Source: Hyphomonadaceae bacterium
GTDB lineage: Bacteria > Pseudomonadota > Alphaproteobacteria > Caulobacterales > Hyphomonadaceae
Direction: 5' to 3'
Assembly: GCA_030696545.1 (NCBI GenBank)
Contig: JAUYSA010000230.1
Coordinates: 1 to 15,669, forward strand
DNA: 15,669 bases
Shown: positions 1 to 6,217 of the stretch, piece by piece
Layout: every line of letters starts with the position of its first letter
How positions within the stretch are numbered: the first letter of the stretch is position 1
Notes under the pieces: generated by a model
Databases searched by the model: none
What the model was told of the DNA's origin: nothing
Seen by the model: only the letters and a program-made list of their open reading frames with translations
Position numbers and translations under genes: made by a program

Positions 1-635
1 AGATCCTGGGCCGCCTCAGCAAGGCCTTCCGACGCGACGATGCGATTGAAGAACCCCCAGGCGAGTCCCTCCTCGCCCCCCATCGTGCGCCCGAAGTAGA
101 GGAGCTCGGACGCTCGTCCCTGTCCCACGATGCGCGGCAGCATCGCGCAGGCGCCCATGTCGCAGCCCCCGAGCCCGACACGGCTGAAGAGGAAGGCGAC
201 CTTCGCCTGCGGTGTCCCGATGCGAATGTCCGACGCCATCGCCAGGATCGCCCCGGCCCCCGCGCACACGCCGTCTACCGCCGCGATGATCGGCTGCGGA
301 CACGCACGCATCGCCTTCACGAGATCGCCCGTCATGCGGGTGAACTCCAGCACGCCCTTGGTGTCGCGATCCACAAGCGGGCCGATGATCTCGAAGACAT
401 CGCCGCCGGAGCAGAAGTTGCCGCCAGCGCCAGTGACGACGAACACCTTAAGGTTCGCATCGCGCGCCGCCGCCAGGAAGAGCTCAAGCAGTTCCCGATA
501 GCTGTCGAAGGTGAGCGGGTTCTTCTTGTCCGGCCGGTTAAGGACAATTGTCCCCACGCCATTGTTGACCGAGAAGTCGAACGTGCGCGCCTCGTAGCTA
601 TCGAGGGCTGGCAGATTTGGCGAATTCACTGTCAC
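1..635 (-). CDS. Enoyl-CoA hydratase/isomerase (crotonase) family protein, C-terminus cut by the left edge
   Basis: About 211 residues are visible and the gene runs off position 1. The start is GTG at 635, chosen because GAAGGA stands 8 nt upstream; a second in-frame GTG at 629 is too far from that site. Crotonase marks are the first oxyanion-hole segment FCSGGD (about residues 74-79), the second CAGAG (124-128) with LAMASDI after it, and a typical GQGRASELLYFGR segment. By eye-alignment to rat mitochondrial enoyl-CoA hydratase, both catalytic Glu positions (Glu144, Glu164) are non-acidic here (Ile130 and about Phe150), while an Asp lies nearby in GGCDMG (Asp159). It is the third gene of a leftward operon, 24 bp after the MarR gene. 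Inferred role: a hydratase or hydrolase acting on a ring or dicarboxyl CoA intermediate of the aromatic pathway. The family call is firm; the reaction is not known. Confidence 0.9.
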   Translation of the reverse strand, partial: MTVNSPNLPALDSYEARTFDFSVNNGVGTIVLNRPDKKNPLTFDSYRELLELFLAAARDANLKVFVVTGAGGNFCSGGDVFEIIGPLVDRDTKGVLEFTRMTGDLVKAMRACPQPIIAAVDGVCAGAGAILAMASDIRIGTPQAKVAFLFSRVGLGGCDMGACAMLPRIVGQGRASELLYFGRTMGGEEGLAWGFFNRIVASEGLAEAAQD

Positions 636-659
636 TGTATTGGTCCTTCGTGTTTCAGG

Positions 660-1157
660 TCAGATCGTCGCGGAAGTGGATTGCTTAAGCTTCCCAAGCA
701 GCTTCAGCAGTGTATTGATCTCATTTGCGGAGAGACCGGCGAACATCTCCGCGACCCACGCCTCGTGCTCGACCGCCATGCGGCTGAATTCCTCGCGCCC
801 CGCGGCGGTGAGCCGGATGATCTGCACGCGGCGATCCTGCGGCAGGGACCACCGTTCGATCTGGCCCAACTCCACGAGCCGTTCGACAAGGCCCGTGATG
901 TTACCGTTCGACACCATCATCCGCTTGGAGACCTCCCCGAGAGTCATCCCTTCCGAGGCTCGCTCCAATTGAGCCAACAGATCGAACCTTGGCAGGGTCG
1001 TGTCGAACCTCTGCCGCAATTGGCGTCGTATTTCAGTGTCCACAAGGTTGGTGCAGGTCAGCAGCCGCAGCCACAGCCGCAATTCCTGCTTGTGGTCCTG
1101 CGGGGCCTCGGACACCTTGGTCTCGGCGTCGAGGGGCACTTCCGCCTTGGCCAACAT
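660..1157 (-). CDS. MarR-family transcriptional regulator
   Basis: A 165-residue winged-helix regulator of normal MarR length. The helix-turn-helix covers about residues 71-94 (LGEVSKRMMVSNGNITGLV), and the beta wing with its DRR turn is at 108-110, followed by IIRLTAAG. The start is ATG at 1157, which overlaps the upstream dehydrogenase stop codon as TGATG, with GGGAGG about 9 nt before it; a TTG three bases further out is less likely. The overlap implies translational coupling, so the regulator is made together with the pathway enzymes. MarR proteins in aromatic-acid clusters usually repress and are released by the aromatic acid or its CoA thioester. I infer it binds the AT-rich 16-mer repeated at 1951, 6071 and 6186, which includes the promoter region of its own operon. 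The ligand is unknown. Confidence 0.93.
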   Translation of the reverse strand: MLAKAEVPLDAETKVSEAPQDHKQELRLWLRLLTCTNLVDTEIRRQLRQRFDTTLPRFDLLAQLERASEGMTLGEVSKRMMVSNGNITGLVERLVELGQIERWSLPQDRRVQIIRLTAAGREEFSRMAVEHEAWVAEMFAGLSANEINTLLKLLGKLKQSTSATI

Positions 1158-1906
1158 CAAATCTCGCCTCCCGCGACCGTCACCGTAGTTCCAGAAATCG
1201 CGCAGGCGGTCGCGCCGGCAAGGAACACGACAGCATCGGCCACCTCTTCAGGCGCAATCAAGCGGCCCTGGGGATTATTGCTCGCCAAGGTTGAGCGAGC
1301 TTCCTCCGCCGTTCGGCCCGTCTTGCTGACGATTCTCGCTACGCTGTCGGCTACAAGGCCGGTGTCGGTGAAACCTGGGCATACGGCGTTGACCGTCACG
1401 CCAGTGGTCGCGGTCTCAAGCGCAAGCGACCGCGTGAAGCCAACCAGAGCATGCTTTGCCGACACATAGGCGGACACATATGGGTAGCCCTTTAGACCCG
1501 CCGTCGAAGCAACGTTCACGATCCGGCCAAAGCCACGCATCACCATGATCGGAAGCAGGGCGCTGGTGAGATGCACTGCGCCCATGAGGTTCACGTCGAA
1601 CATCGCGCGGAAAACCTCAGAGCCGGTGCGTACGAACGGCGCGGTTGAAGCCGCGCCGGCGTTGTTTACGAGAATGGAGAACCCGTCCGTTCCGGACAAC
1701 GCCGCGGCGACAGCGGCCTCGTCGGTCACGTCGGCGACGATCGCAGCCACGGCGTCCCCGGCGACGACCCGCGCCTGGAGGGCCGCGGCGTCGCGGCCCA
1801 GGACGGTCACCTCCGCGCCCTCCGCCGTAAGGGCCGCAGCGATGGCGGCCCCGATACCCTTGCCACCGCCCGTCACCAACGCATTCAGACCATCAAGACG
1901 CTTCAA
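1157..1906 (-). CDS. Short-chain dehydrogenase/reductase (probable 3-hydroxyacyl-CoA dehydrogenase type)
   Basis: A classical SDR of 249 residues. The nucleotide-binding motif TGGGKGIG is at 12-19, NNAG at 81-84, the helix Asn at 106, and the catalytic Ser134-Tyr147-Lys151 set is complete (YVSAK). The Gly-rich start and short length fit an NAD(P)-dependent oxidoreductase of the FabG/3-hydroxyacyl-CoA dehydrogenase group. The start is TTG at 1906: GGGGGAG lies 5 nt upstream and no ATG in frame preserves the Rossmann motif. It is the first gene of the leftward operon, divergent from the monooxygenase/reductase with about 110 bp between them. By context it probably oxidises or reduces a hydroxy/keto CoA intermediate after ring attack; substrate and cofactor preference cannot be read from the sequence. 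Confidence 0.93.
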   Translation of the reverse strand: MKRLDGLNALVTGGGKGIGAAIAAALTAEGAEVTVLGRDAAALQARVVAGDAVAAIVADVTDEAAVAAALSGTDGFSILVNNAGAASTAPFVRTGSEVFRAMFDVNLMGAVHLTSALLPIMVMRGFGRIVNVASTAGLKGYPYVSAYVSAKHALVGFTRSLALETATTGVTVNAVCPGFTDTGLVADSVARIVSKTGRTAEEARSTLASNNPQGRLIAPEEVADAVVFLAGATACAISGTTVTVAGGEI

Positions 1907-1950
1907 GAACGCTCCCCCTTATGACCGAAACTTGACTCCCAGGAACCATT

Positions 1951-1966
1951 ATTTCAAGCATAAAAT
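1951..1966 (+). promoter_or_regulatory. Candidate MarR operator, copy A (between the divergent SDR and abmA genes)
   Basis: The 16-mer ATTTCAAGCATAAAAT is an imperfect palindrome (ATTT at one end, AAAT at the other, central GC). It stands out as AT-rich in GC-rich DNA. Its core matches copies at 6186-6201 (+) and 6071-6086 (-): TT(C/T)AAG(C/T)ATAAA. It ends 48 bp before the abmA ATG and lies 45 bp before the SDR TTG, so a bound protein could act on both. A TTGACT at 1932-1937 is nearby, but I see no well-spaced -10 partner for it. Confidence 0.6.
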
Positions 1967-2014
1967 TGTTCAGCTGCGTCGCAAAGGCGTCGCGTCTCGG
2001 TGTGGGATTGGTTC

Positions 2015-4360
2015 ATGCGTGTTTCGATTGTCGGCGGCGGCCCATCGGGGCTCTACTTCGCCATCCTCGCGAAGAAGGCATGGCCTGACTGGGAGATCAC
2101 CGTCTTCGAGCGAAATCGACCCGACGACACCTTCGGCTTCGGCGTCGTCTTTTCGGACCAGACCCTTGGCGCCTTCGCCCAATACGATCCGGAGAGCCAC
2201 GCCGAGATCCTGAAGAACTTCGCCTACTGGGACGACATCGAGGTCAACTTCAAGGGAGAATCGATCCGCATCGGCGGCAACGGGTTCTGCGGATGCTCGC
2301 GTCCTACCCTGCTGCGAATCCTCCAGAAACGCGCCCTCTCGCTTGGCGTCAGAATGGAGTTCCAGACCGAGGTGGACAGGCTATCTCACCTGGATTCGAG
2401 CGACCTGATCGTCGCGGCGGATGGCATCAACAGCGCCATCCGCGAAACGCACCGGGACCATTTCGCGCCAACGGTCGATGAGCGTCCGAACAGGTTTGTC
2501 TGGCTCGGATCCACCCGGCCGTTTGACGCCTTCACCTTCTTCTTCCGGGAGACCCCGCACGGGGTGTTCATCGCCCACTGCTACCAGTACGAGCCCGGAC
2601 GTTCGACCTGGGTGATCGAGACCGATCCCGACACGTTCGATCGCGCGGGCGTGGGCCGCATGAGCGAGGCCGAGTCGGCGGCGTACCTTGAAGACGTCTT
2701 CGCGGAGGAACTCCAGGGCCACGGGTTAATTACTAACAGGTCCTTGTGGCGCAGCTTTCCCATGATCCGGAACGTGCGGTGGGTGAAGGACAACATCGTG
2801 CTGCTGGGCGACGCGAAGGCCACGGCGCACTTCTCCATCGGCTCGGGCACGAAACTCGCCATGGAAGACGCGATCGCTCTCTTCGAGGCGTTCCAGAAGG
2901 AGGACGCGGTCGCCGAAGCGCTTCAACGCTTCGAGGTGGAACGGCGCGAGGACGTCGAGAAGACTCAGCACGCCGCCGACGTGTCGCTCGTCTGGTTCGA
3001 ACACCTGAAGCGGTTTTGGGACTATGATCCCGTAAAGTTCGCCTTCGGCCTGATGACCCGCTCAAAGGCGATCACGTTCGACAACCTCGCGCTTCGAGCG
3101 CCGGCGTTCGTCAACCGGGTCGTGGAGGTGTTCGCCGACGAGCAGACAGCCCACGGGCTGCCGATCCGCAGCCGGACCACCCCGCCGATGTTCCAGCCCT
3201 TCCGGTTGCGGAACATGGAGCTCGCGAACCGCGTCGTCCTCTCGCCCATGTGCATGTACTCGGCCGATGACGGACTGCCCAACGACTGGCATCTCGTGCA
3301 TCTCGGCGCCCGGGCGCTTGGGGGAGCCGGCCTGATCTACACGGAGATGACCGACGTCAGCGCCGCAGGGCGGATCACGCCGGGATGCGCCGGCATCTAT
3401 ACGCCGGAGCAGACAGACGCCTGGCGGCGCGTGGTCGACTTCGTCCATGGCCATTCGGTCGCAAAGATCTGCATCCAACTCGGTCACGCGGGTCGCAAGG
3501 GCGCCACGCGCCTGGGGTGGGAGGGCATGGACGAACCACTGGAAAGCGGTGGATGGGAGATCATGTCGGCATCGGCCCTCCCCTACCTGCCGCATGGGCA
3601 GACGCCACGGGAAATGACCCGCGATGACATGGACGCGGTGATCCGCGAATTCGTCGCGGCCACCGTTCGGGCGGAGTCGGCCGGCTTCGATATGGTCGAG
3701 CTCCACTGCGCGCATGGCTACCTGCTGGCGTCGTTCATTTCTCCGCTCACGAATGTGCGGCAGGACGCGTACGGCGGCTCGTTGGAGAACCGCCTGCGGT
3801 TCCCGCTGGAGGTCTTCCGCGCGATCCGGTCGGCCTGGCCGGAAGGCAAACCGATCTCGGTCCGCATCTCGGCCACGGACTGGAAGGACGGCGGCGTCAC
3901 CGGATCCGAGTCGGTTGAGATCGCGCGATGCTTTGCCGACGCCGGCTGCGATCTCATCGACGTGTCCACCGGACAAACGGTGCACGATGCGAAACCTGTG
4001 TTCGGGCGGATGTTCCAGACACCTTTTTCGGACCGGATCCGCAATGAGGCCGACGTCGCGACCATGTCGGTCGGCGCCATCTCCACGGCCGATCAGATCA
4101 ACACGATCCTGGCGGCCGGCCGCGCAGACCTTGTGGCGCTCGGCCGGGCCCACCTCGCCGATCCCGCGATCACCCTGCGGGCGGCGGCCTGGTACGGTGT
4201 CGATGTGAGCTGCCCGCCGCAGTACGAGCTGGGGTTCTCCGCAGCGAAGACCGCATCACGGCGGGAACGCGACGATCTGCTCGCGCTGCAGCTGCGCGGC
4301 AAGCCAAAGAGTGGGCGCGAGGCGCTGGCCGAGCTCCTCGCGCACGAGAGCCCGACCTAG
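2015..4360 (+). CDS. abmA: 2-aminobenzoyl-CoA monooxygenase/reductase (FAD monooxygenase-OYE fusion); alternative: salicylyl-CoA 5-hydroxylase/oxidoreductase
   Basis: A 781-residue two-domain flavoenzyme. The N-terminal part (1 to about 375) is a class A flavin monooxygenase: FAD motif GGGPSG at 7-12, AADG with D136-G137, and LGDAKATAHFSIGSG with D266. The C-terminal part (392 to about 750) is an old-yellow-enzyme TIM barrel: SPMCMYS at 410-416 with the YqjM-type Cys413, the HCAHGY motif (His564, His567) for ligand binding, then DAYGGS. Known for the family: the Azoarcus evansii enzyme hydroxylates 2-aminobenzoyl-CoA at C5 and then reduces the ring to 2-amino-5-oxocyclohex-1-enecarbonyl-CoA. 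Fusions of this shape are also annotated as salicylyl-CoA 5-hydroxylases; the linked ligase favours anthranilate. The start is ATG at 2015, directly before the FAD motif; a GTG five codons upstream has no better support. No strong Shine-Dalgarno is visible. Confidence 0.9.
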   Translation: MRVSIVGGGPSGLYFAILAKKAWPDWEITVFERNRPDDTFGFGVVFSDQTLGAFAQYDPESHAEILKNFAYWDDIEVNFKGESIRIGGNGFCGCSRPTLLRILQKRALSLGVRMEFQTEVDRLSHLDSSDLIVAADGINSAIRETHRDHFAPTVDERPNRFVWLGSTRPFDAFTFFFRETPHGVFIAHCYQYEPGRSTWVIETDPDTFDRAGVGRMSEAESAAYLEDVFAEELQGHGLITNRSLWRSFPMIRNVRWVKDNIVLLGDAKATAHFSIGSGTKLAMEDAIALFEAFQKEDAVAEALQRFEVERREDVEKTQHAADVSLVWFEHLKRFWDYDPVKFAFGLMTRSKAITFDNLALRAPAFVNRVVEVFADEQTAHGLPIRSRTTPPMFQPFRLRNMELANRVVLSPMCMYSADDGLPNDWHLVHLGARALGGAGLIYTEMTDVSAAGRITPGCAGIYTPEQTDAWRRVVDFVHGHSVAKICIQLGHAGRKGATRLGWEGMDEPLESGGWEIMSASALPYLPHGQTPREMTRDDMDAVIREFVAATVRAESAGFDMVELHCAHGYLLASFISPLTNVRQDAYGGSLENRLRFPLEVFRAIRSAWPEGKPISVRISATDWKDGGVTGSESVEIARCFADAGCDLIDVSTGQTVHDAKPVFGRMFQTPFSDRIRNEADVATMSVGAISTADQINTILAAGRADLVALGRAHLADPAITLRAAAWYGVDVSCPPQYELGFSAAKTASRRERDDLLALQLRGKPKSGREALAELLAHESPT

Positions 4361-4366
4361 AAAGCG

Positions 4367-4401
4367 ACCCGCCGCACCGCCCCCCAGGCGATGCGGCGGG
4401 T
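4367..4401. terminator. Hairpin terminator between convergent genes
   Basis: A perfect 10-bp stem (ACCCGCCGCA with TGCGGCGGGT) extends inwards past one mismatch by CGCC/GGCG. It starts 7 bp after the abmA stop. The end of the convergent transporter gene is at 4489. There is no long T-run, but the stem is strong and symmetrical, so it could act in both directions. A second small hairpin at 4438-4453 (GCCGGG, CAAA loop, CCCGGC) lies nearer the transporter stop. Confidence 0.65.
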
Positions 4402-4488
4402 TGGCGTCGCCACCCGAGGGGAGGATCGGGCGACGACGCCGGGCAAACCCGGCTCTCCGAGCCAGGCCCGCGCAGGCCGCCGCGGGCG

Positions 4489-5811
4489 CTATGACGCCCT
4501 GCGGGCCTGCCGTCGAACGGCCGCCCACAGCAGCAGGACGGCGATTGCACAAAGGAGCGGCGCGACCGCCGCCGCCGCGAACAGCGCCGGATGGCTCCAC
4601 TCTGCGGCGAGCGCGAGGCCTCCGACGAAGGGGCTGATCACCGCGCCGGCGCGCCCGACGCCCAGAGCCCAACCGACCCCAGTCGCGCGCGCCCACGTGG
4701 GATAGATCCCGGCGGCCAGGGCGGTCATGCCGAGCTGGGCCCCGACAATCGCGAAGCCGGACATCGCCACAAGGCCCATGGTCTGGACCAGCGACCCCTG
4801 CCAGGCCCCGACGAGGGCTGTGAACACCGCCGCGGCGAGGAAGGTGGGCGCCAGGACACGGTAGGCGCCGAAGCGATCAATGAGGACGCCGAGGATCACG
4901 CCTCCGACGATACCGCCCAGCTGGAAGTTCGAGGCGCTCTGCAAGGCCGCGGCGCGCGCCCATCCCTGGGCCGCGAACACGCTCGGGAGCCAGCTCGTAA
5001 GGAGATACATGCCGAACAAGCTGAAGAAGAACACCAGCCAGAGCAGCAAGGTCACCGCCGCCCGGCCATCGGAGAAGAGGCTCGGCAGGGAGCCACCCTT
5101 CGGCGCTGCCGAAGCGACGAAGTCATGCGATGCGTCATAGGCGTAGGTCGGGTCGACTTGGCGCAGCCGTGCCCCGACCTTCGCATGGTCGGTCTTCCGG
5201 GTCGCCTGGAAGCGGATCGACTCCGGTAGGGCGGCCAGCAACAGGATCGCAATGGCGAGCGGAAGCGCCCCGCCCAGTAGGAAGACGGACCGCCAGCCGT
5301 GCGCGTCGATGATTCCGGGCGCGATGTAACCGCCCAGGACGCCGCCCAACGGGACGGCGGAATACATCAGCGTCACGAAGAATGCGGTCCGTGATGACGG
5401 TGTGTACTCGGCCGTGAGCGCCGTGAAGTTCGGCATGCATGCACCGATGCCGACGCCCGTCAGGCACCGCAGCAGCATGAGATCGGACATGCCGCCCGCG
5501 CGCGCGGTGAGTAGCGATGCAACGCCCACGAGGACCAAGGCTGCGACTAGCACGCCCCGCCGTCCGATCCGGTCGCCAAGCACCCCGCCGGTCATCGCGC
5601 CGACCATGATTCCGGCGAACGACGACGACAGGACTGGACCGAAGGACGATGCCGGCACGCCCCAGTCGGCGGCGACGATGGGCGTAACCAGCGCCATGGC
5701 CTGGATGTCGAAGCCGTCGATCAGGGCCACGAGCGCACAAAGCAGTACGACCCGGATCTGGAGTGCGCCAACCGGCGAACGGTCTATGATCTCGGAGACC
5801 TGAATCTGCAT
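4489..5811 (-). CDS. MFS transporter, aromatic acid:H+ symporter (AAHS) family
   Basis: 440 residues with the twelve-helix pattern of the major facilitator superfamily. Helix 1 carries DGFD (32-35), the signature of PcaK/BenK-type aromatic acid symporters, and the loop between helices 2 and 3 has GDRIGRR (79-85). A hydrophilic central loop lies after about residue 205 (RFQATRKTDHAK). The likely role is proton-coupled uptake of the aromatic acid (anthranilate or salicylate) across the inner membrane. The start is ATG at 5811. A longer reading to about 5925 would overlap a small upstream ORF and add a non-hydrophobic, Arg/His-rich tail untypical of the family. The stop of that small ORF (5820-5822) is only 8 bp upstream, suggesting one transcript from the promoter near 6113. 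The Shine-Dalgarno is weak (GAGCGGG). Confidence 0.9.
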   Translation of the reverse strand: MQIQVSEIIDRSPVGALQIRVVLLCALVALIDGFDIQAMALVTPIVAADWGVPASSFGPVLSSSFAGIMVGAMTGGVLGDRIGRRGVLVAALVLVGVASLLTARAGGMSDLMLLRCLTGVGIGACMPNFTALTAEYTPSSRTAFFVTLMYSAVPLGGVLGGYIAPGIIDAHGWRSVFLLGGALPLAIAILLLAALPESIRFQATRKTDHAKVGARLRQVDPTYAYDASHDFVASAAPKGGSLPSLFSDGRAAVTLLLWLVFFFSLFGMYLLTSWLPSVFAAQGWARAAALQSASNFQLGGIVGGVILGVLIDRFGAYRVLAPTFLAAAVFTALVGAWQGSLVQTMGLVAMSGFAIVGAQLGMTALAAGIYPTWARATGVGWALGVGRAGAVISPFVGGLALAAEWSHPALFAAAAVAPLLCAIAVLLLWAAVRRQARRAS

Positions 5812-5819
5812 GCGCCCGC

Positions 5820-6032
5820 TCAATGCTCGAACCGGAGACCGGGATTCAAAGCTCGCCCGATCACATCGTAGGACGAGGCGTTGGTGCTGCTCCCGCCCAT
5901 GGATCCCGCCGCACCCGAGGAACAAGGGGCTGGCGCCCGAGCAACAGTTGGCTCAGCGGCCGCAACCGCACTGACCAGCGCGACGAAGGTCCCGCCGCTG
6001 AGCGCGCGGGCGCGAATGTTGGACAAACTCAT
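5820..6032 (-). CDS. Small ORF with a signal peptide, first in the transporter transcript; possible gene remnant
   Basis: A 70-residue ORF from ATG 6032, with a GGGGA sequence about 9 nt upstream. It starts about 46 nt after the predicted start of the transporter transcript and ends 8 bp before the transporter ATG. The N-terminus looks like a signal peptide: basic SNIRARA, then a hydrophobic stretch to SAVAAA with an Ala-X-Ala cleavage site near residues 24-26. A short Ala/Pro/Ser/Gly-rich mature part follows. I recognise no family. It could be a short exported peptide, or the fused ends of a deleted exported gene such as an outer-membrane receptor or porin. The opposite strand is also open across much of this stretch, so real translation is uncertain. 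Confidence 0.45.
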   Translation of the reverse strand: MSLSNIRARALSGGTFVALVSAVAAAEPTVARAPAPCSSGAAGSMGGSSTNASSYDVIGRALNPGLRFEH

Positions 6033-6069
6033 GGTCGAGCATCCCCGGAAAGCCCACGTTGGCGCATAA

Positions 6070-6094
6070 CGCTTTATACTTAAAATACAAAGCG
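6070..6094 (-). promoter_or_regulatory. 25-bp near-perfect palindrome containing operator copy C
   Basis: The arms are CGCTTT (6070-6075) and AAAGCG (6089-6094). Ten of twelve base pairs around the centre at 6082 are symmetrical. On the minus strand, 6086 down to 6071 reads ATTTTAAGTATAAAGC, matching the other two 16-mers in the core. It covers the -10 element and the expected transcription start of the transporter promoter, the usual position for a repressor site. Confidence 0.65.
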
Positions 6095-6113
6095 TGGATG
6101 GCCCGCGTGTCAA
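6085..6113 (-). promoter_or_regulatory. Sigma-70-type promoter for the small ORF and MFS transporter
   Basis: On the minus strand there is TTGACA (6113-6108), 17 bp spacing, then TTGTAT (6090-6085). The -35 is perfect and the spacing is ideal. Transcription would start near 6078, leaving a leader of about 46 nt before the small ORF. The -10 is buried in the 25-bp palindrome. Confidence 0.65.
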
Positions 6114-6174
6114 GGAATGTTTTAGACCTCGAATACCTCGAGGCGAAACCAACGACGCTTGGCGCTAGGGCGGA

Positions 6175-6203
6175 TTGACACAAGCAGTTTAAGCATAAAA
6201 TAT
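6175..6203 (+). promoter_or_regulatory. Probable promoter for the ligase operon
   Basis: TTGACA at 6175-6180 is a perfect -35. The -10 could be AAATAT (6198-6203, 17 bp spacing) or TAAAAT (6196-6201, 15 bp spacing). The candidate operator 6186-6201 fills the space between them. The start would fall near 6208-6210, leaving a leader of only about 8-10 nt before the ligase ATG. Confidence 0.55.
6186..6201 (+). promoter_or_regulatory. Candidate MarR operator, copy B (ligase promoter)
   Basis: AGTTTAAGCATAAAAT matches copy A at 14 of 16 positions and shares the core TT(C/T)AAG(C/T)ATAAA with copy C. It lies inside the predicted ligase promoter, 16 bp before the ATG. Like copies A and C it reads in the direction of a downstream pathway gene. 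Confidence 0.6.
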
Positions 6204-6217
6204 CACTGCGGATTGCT

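Noticed and set aside
681..1469. 262-codon plus-strand reading across the MarR and SDR genes
   Set aside because: It is antisense to two genes with clear domain motifs and ribosome sites, and has no recognisable domain.
2000..2014. GTG start five codons upstream for the monooxygenase/reductase
   Set aside because: There is no better ribosome site, and the family starts within a few residues of the FAD motif, which fits ATG 2015.
3062..4153. 363-codon open reading frame on the minus strand
   Set aside because: It lies wholly antisense to the OYE half of the fusion gene. Its Arg/His/Asp-rich composition is typical of the antisense frame of GC-rich genes and it shows no motif.
5812..5925. Longer N-terminus for the MFS transporter
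   Set aside because: It would overlap the small signal-peptide ORF and add an Arg/His-rich stretch not seen in AAHS transporters; the ATG at 5811 fits the family's N-terminus.
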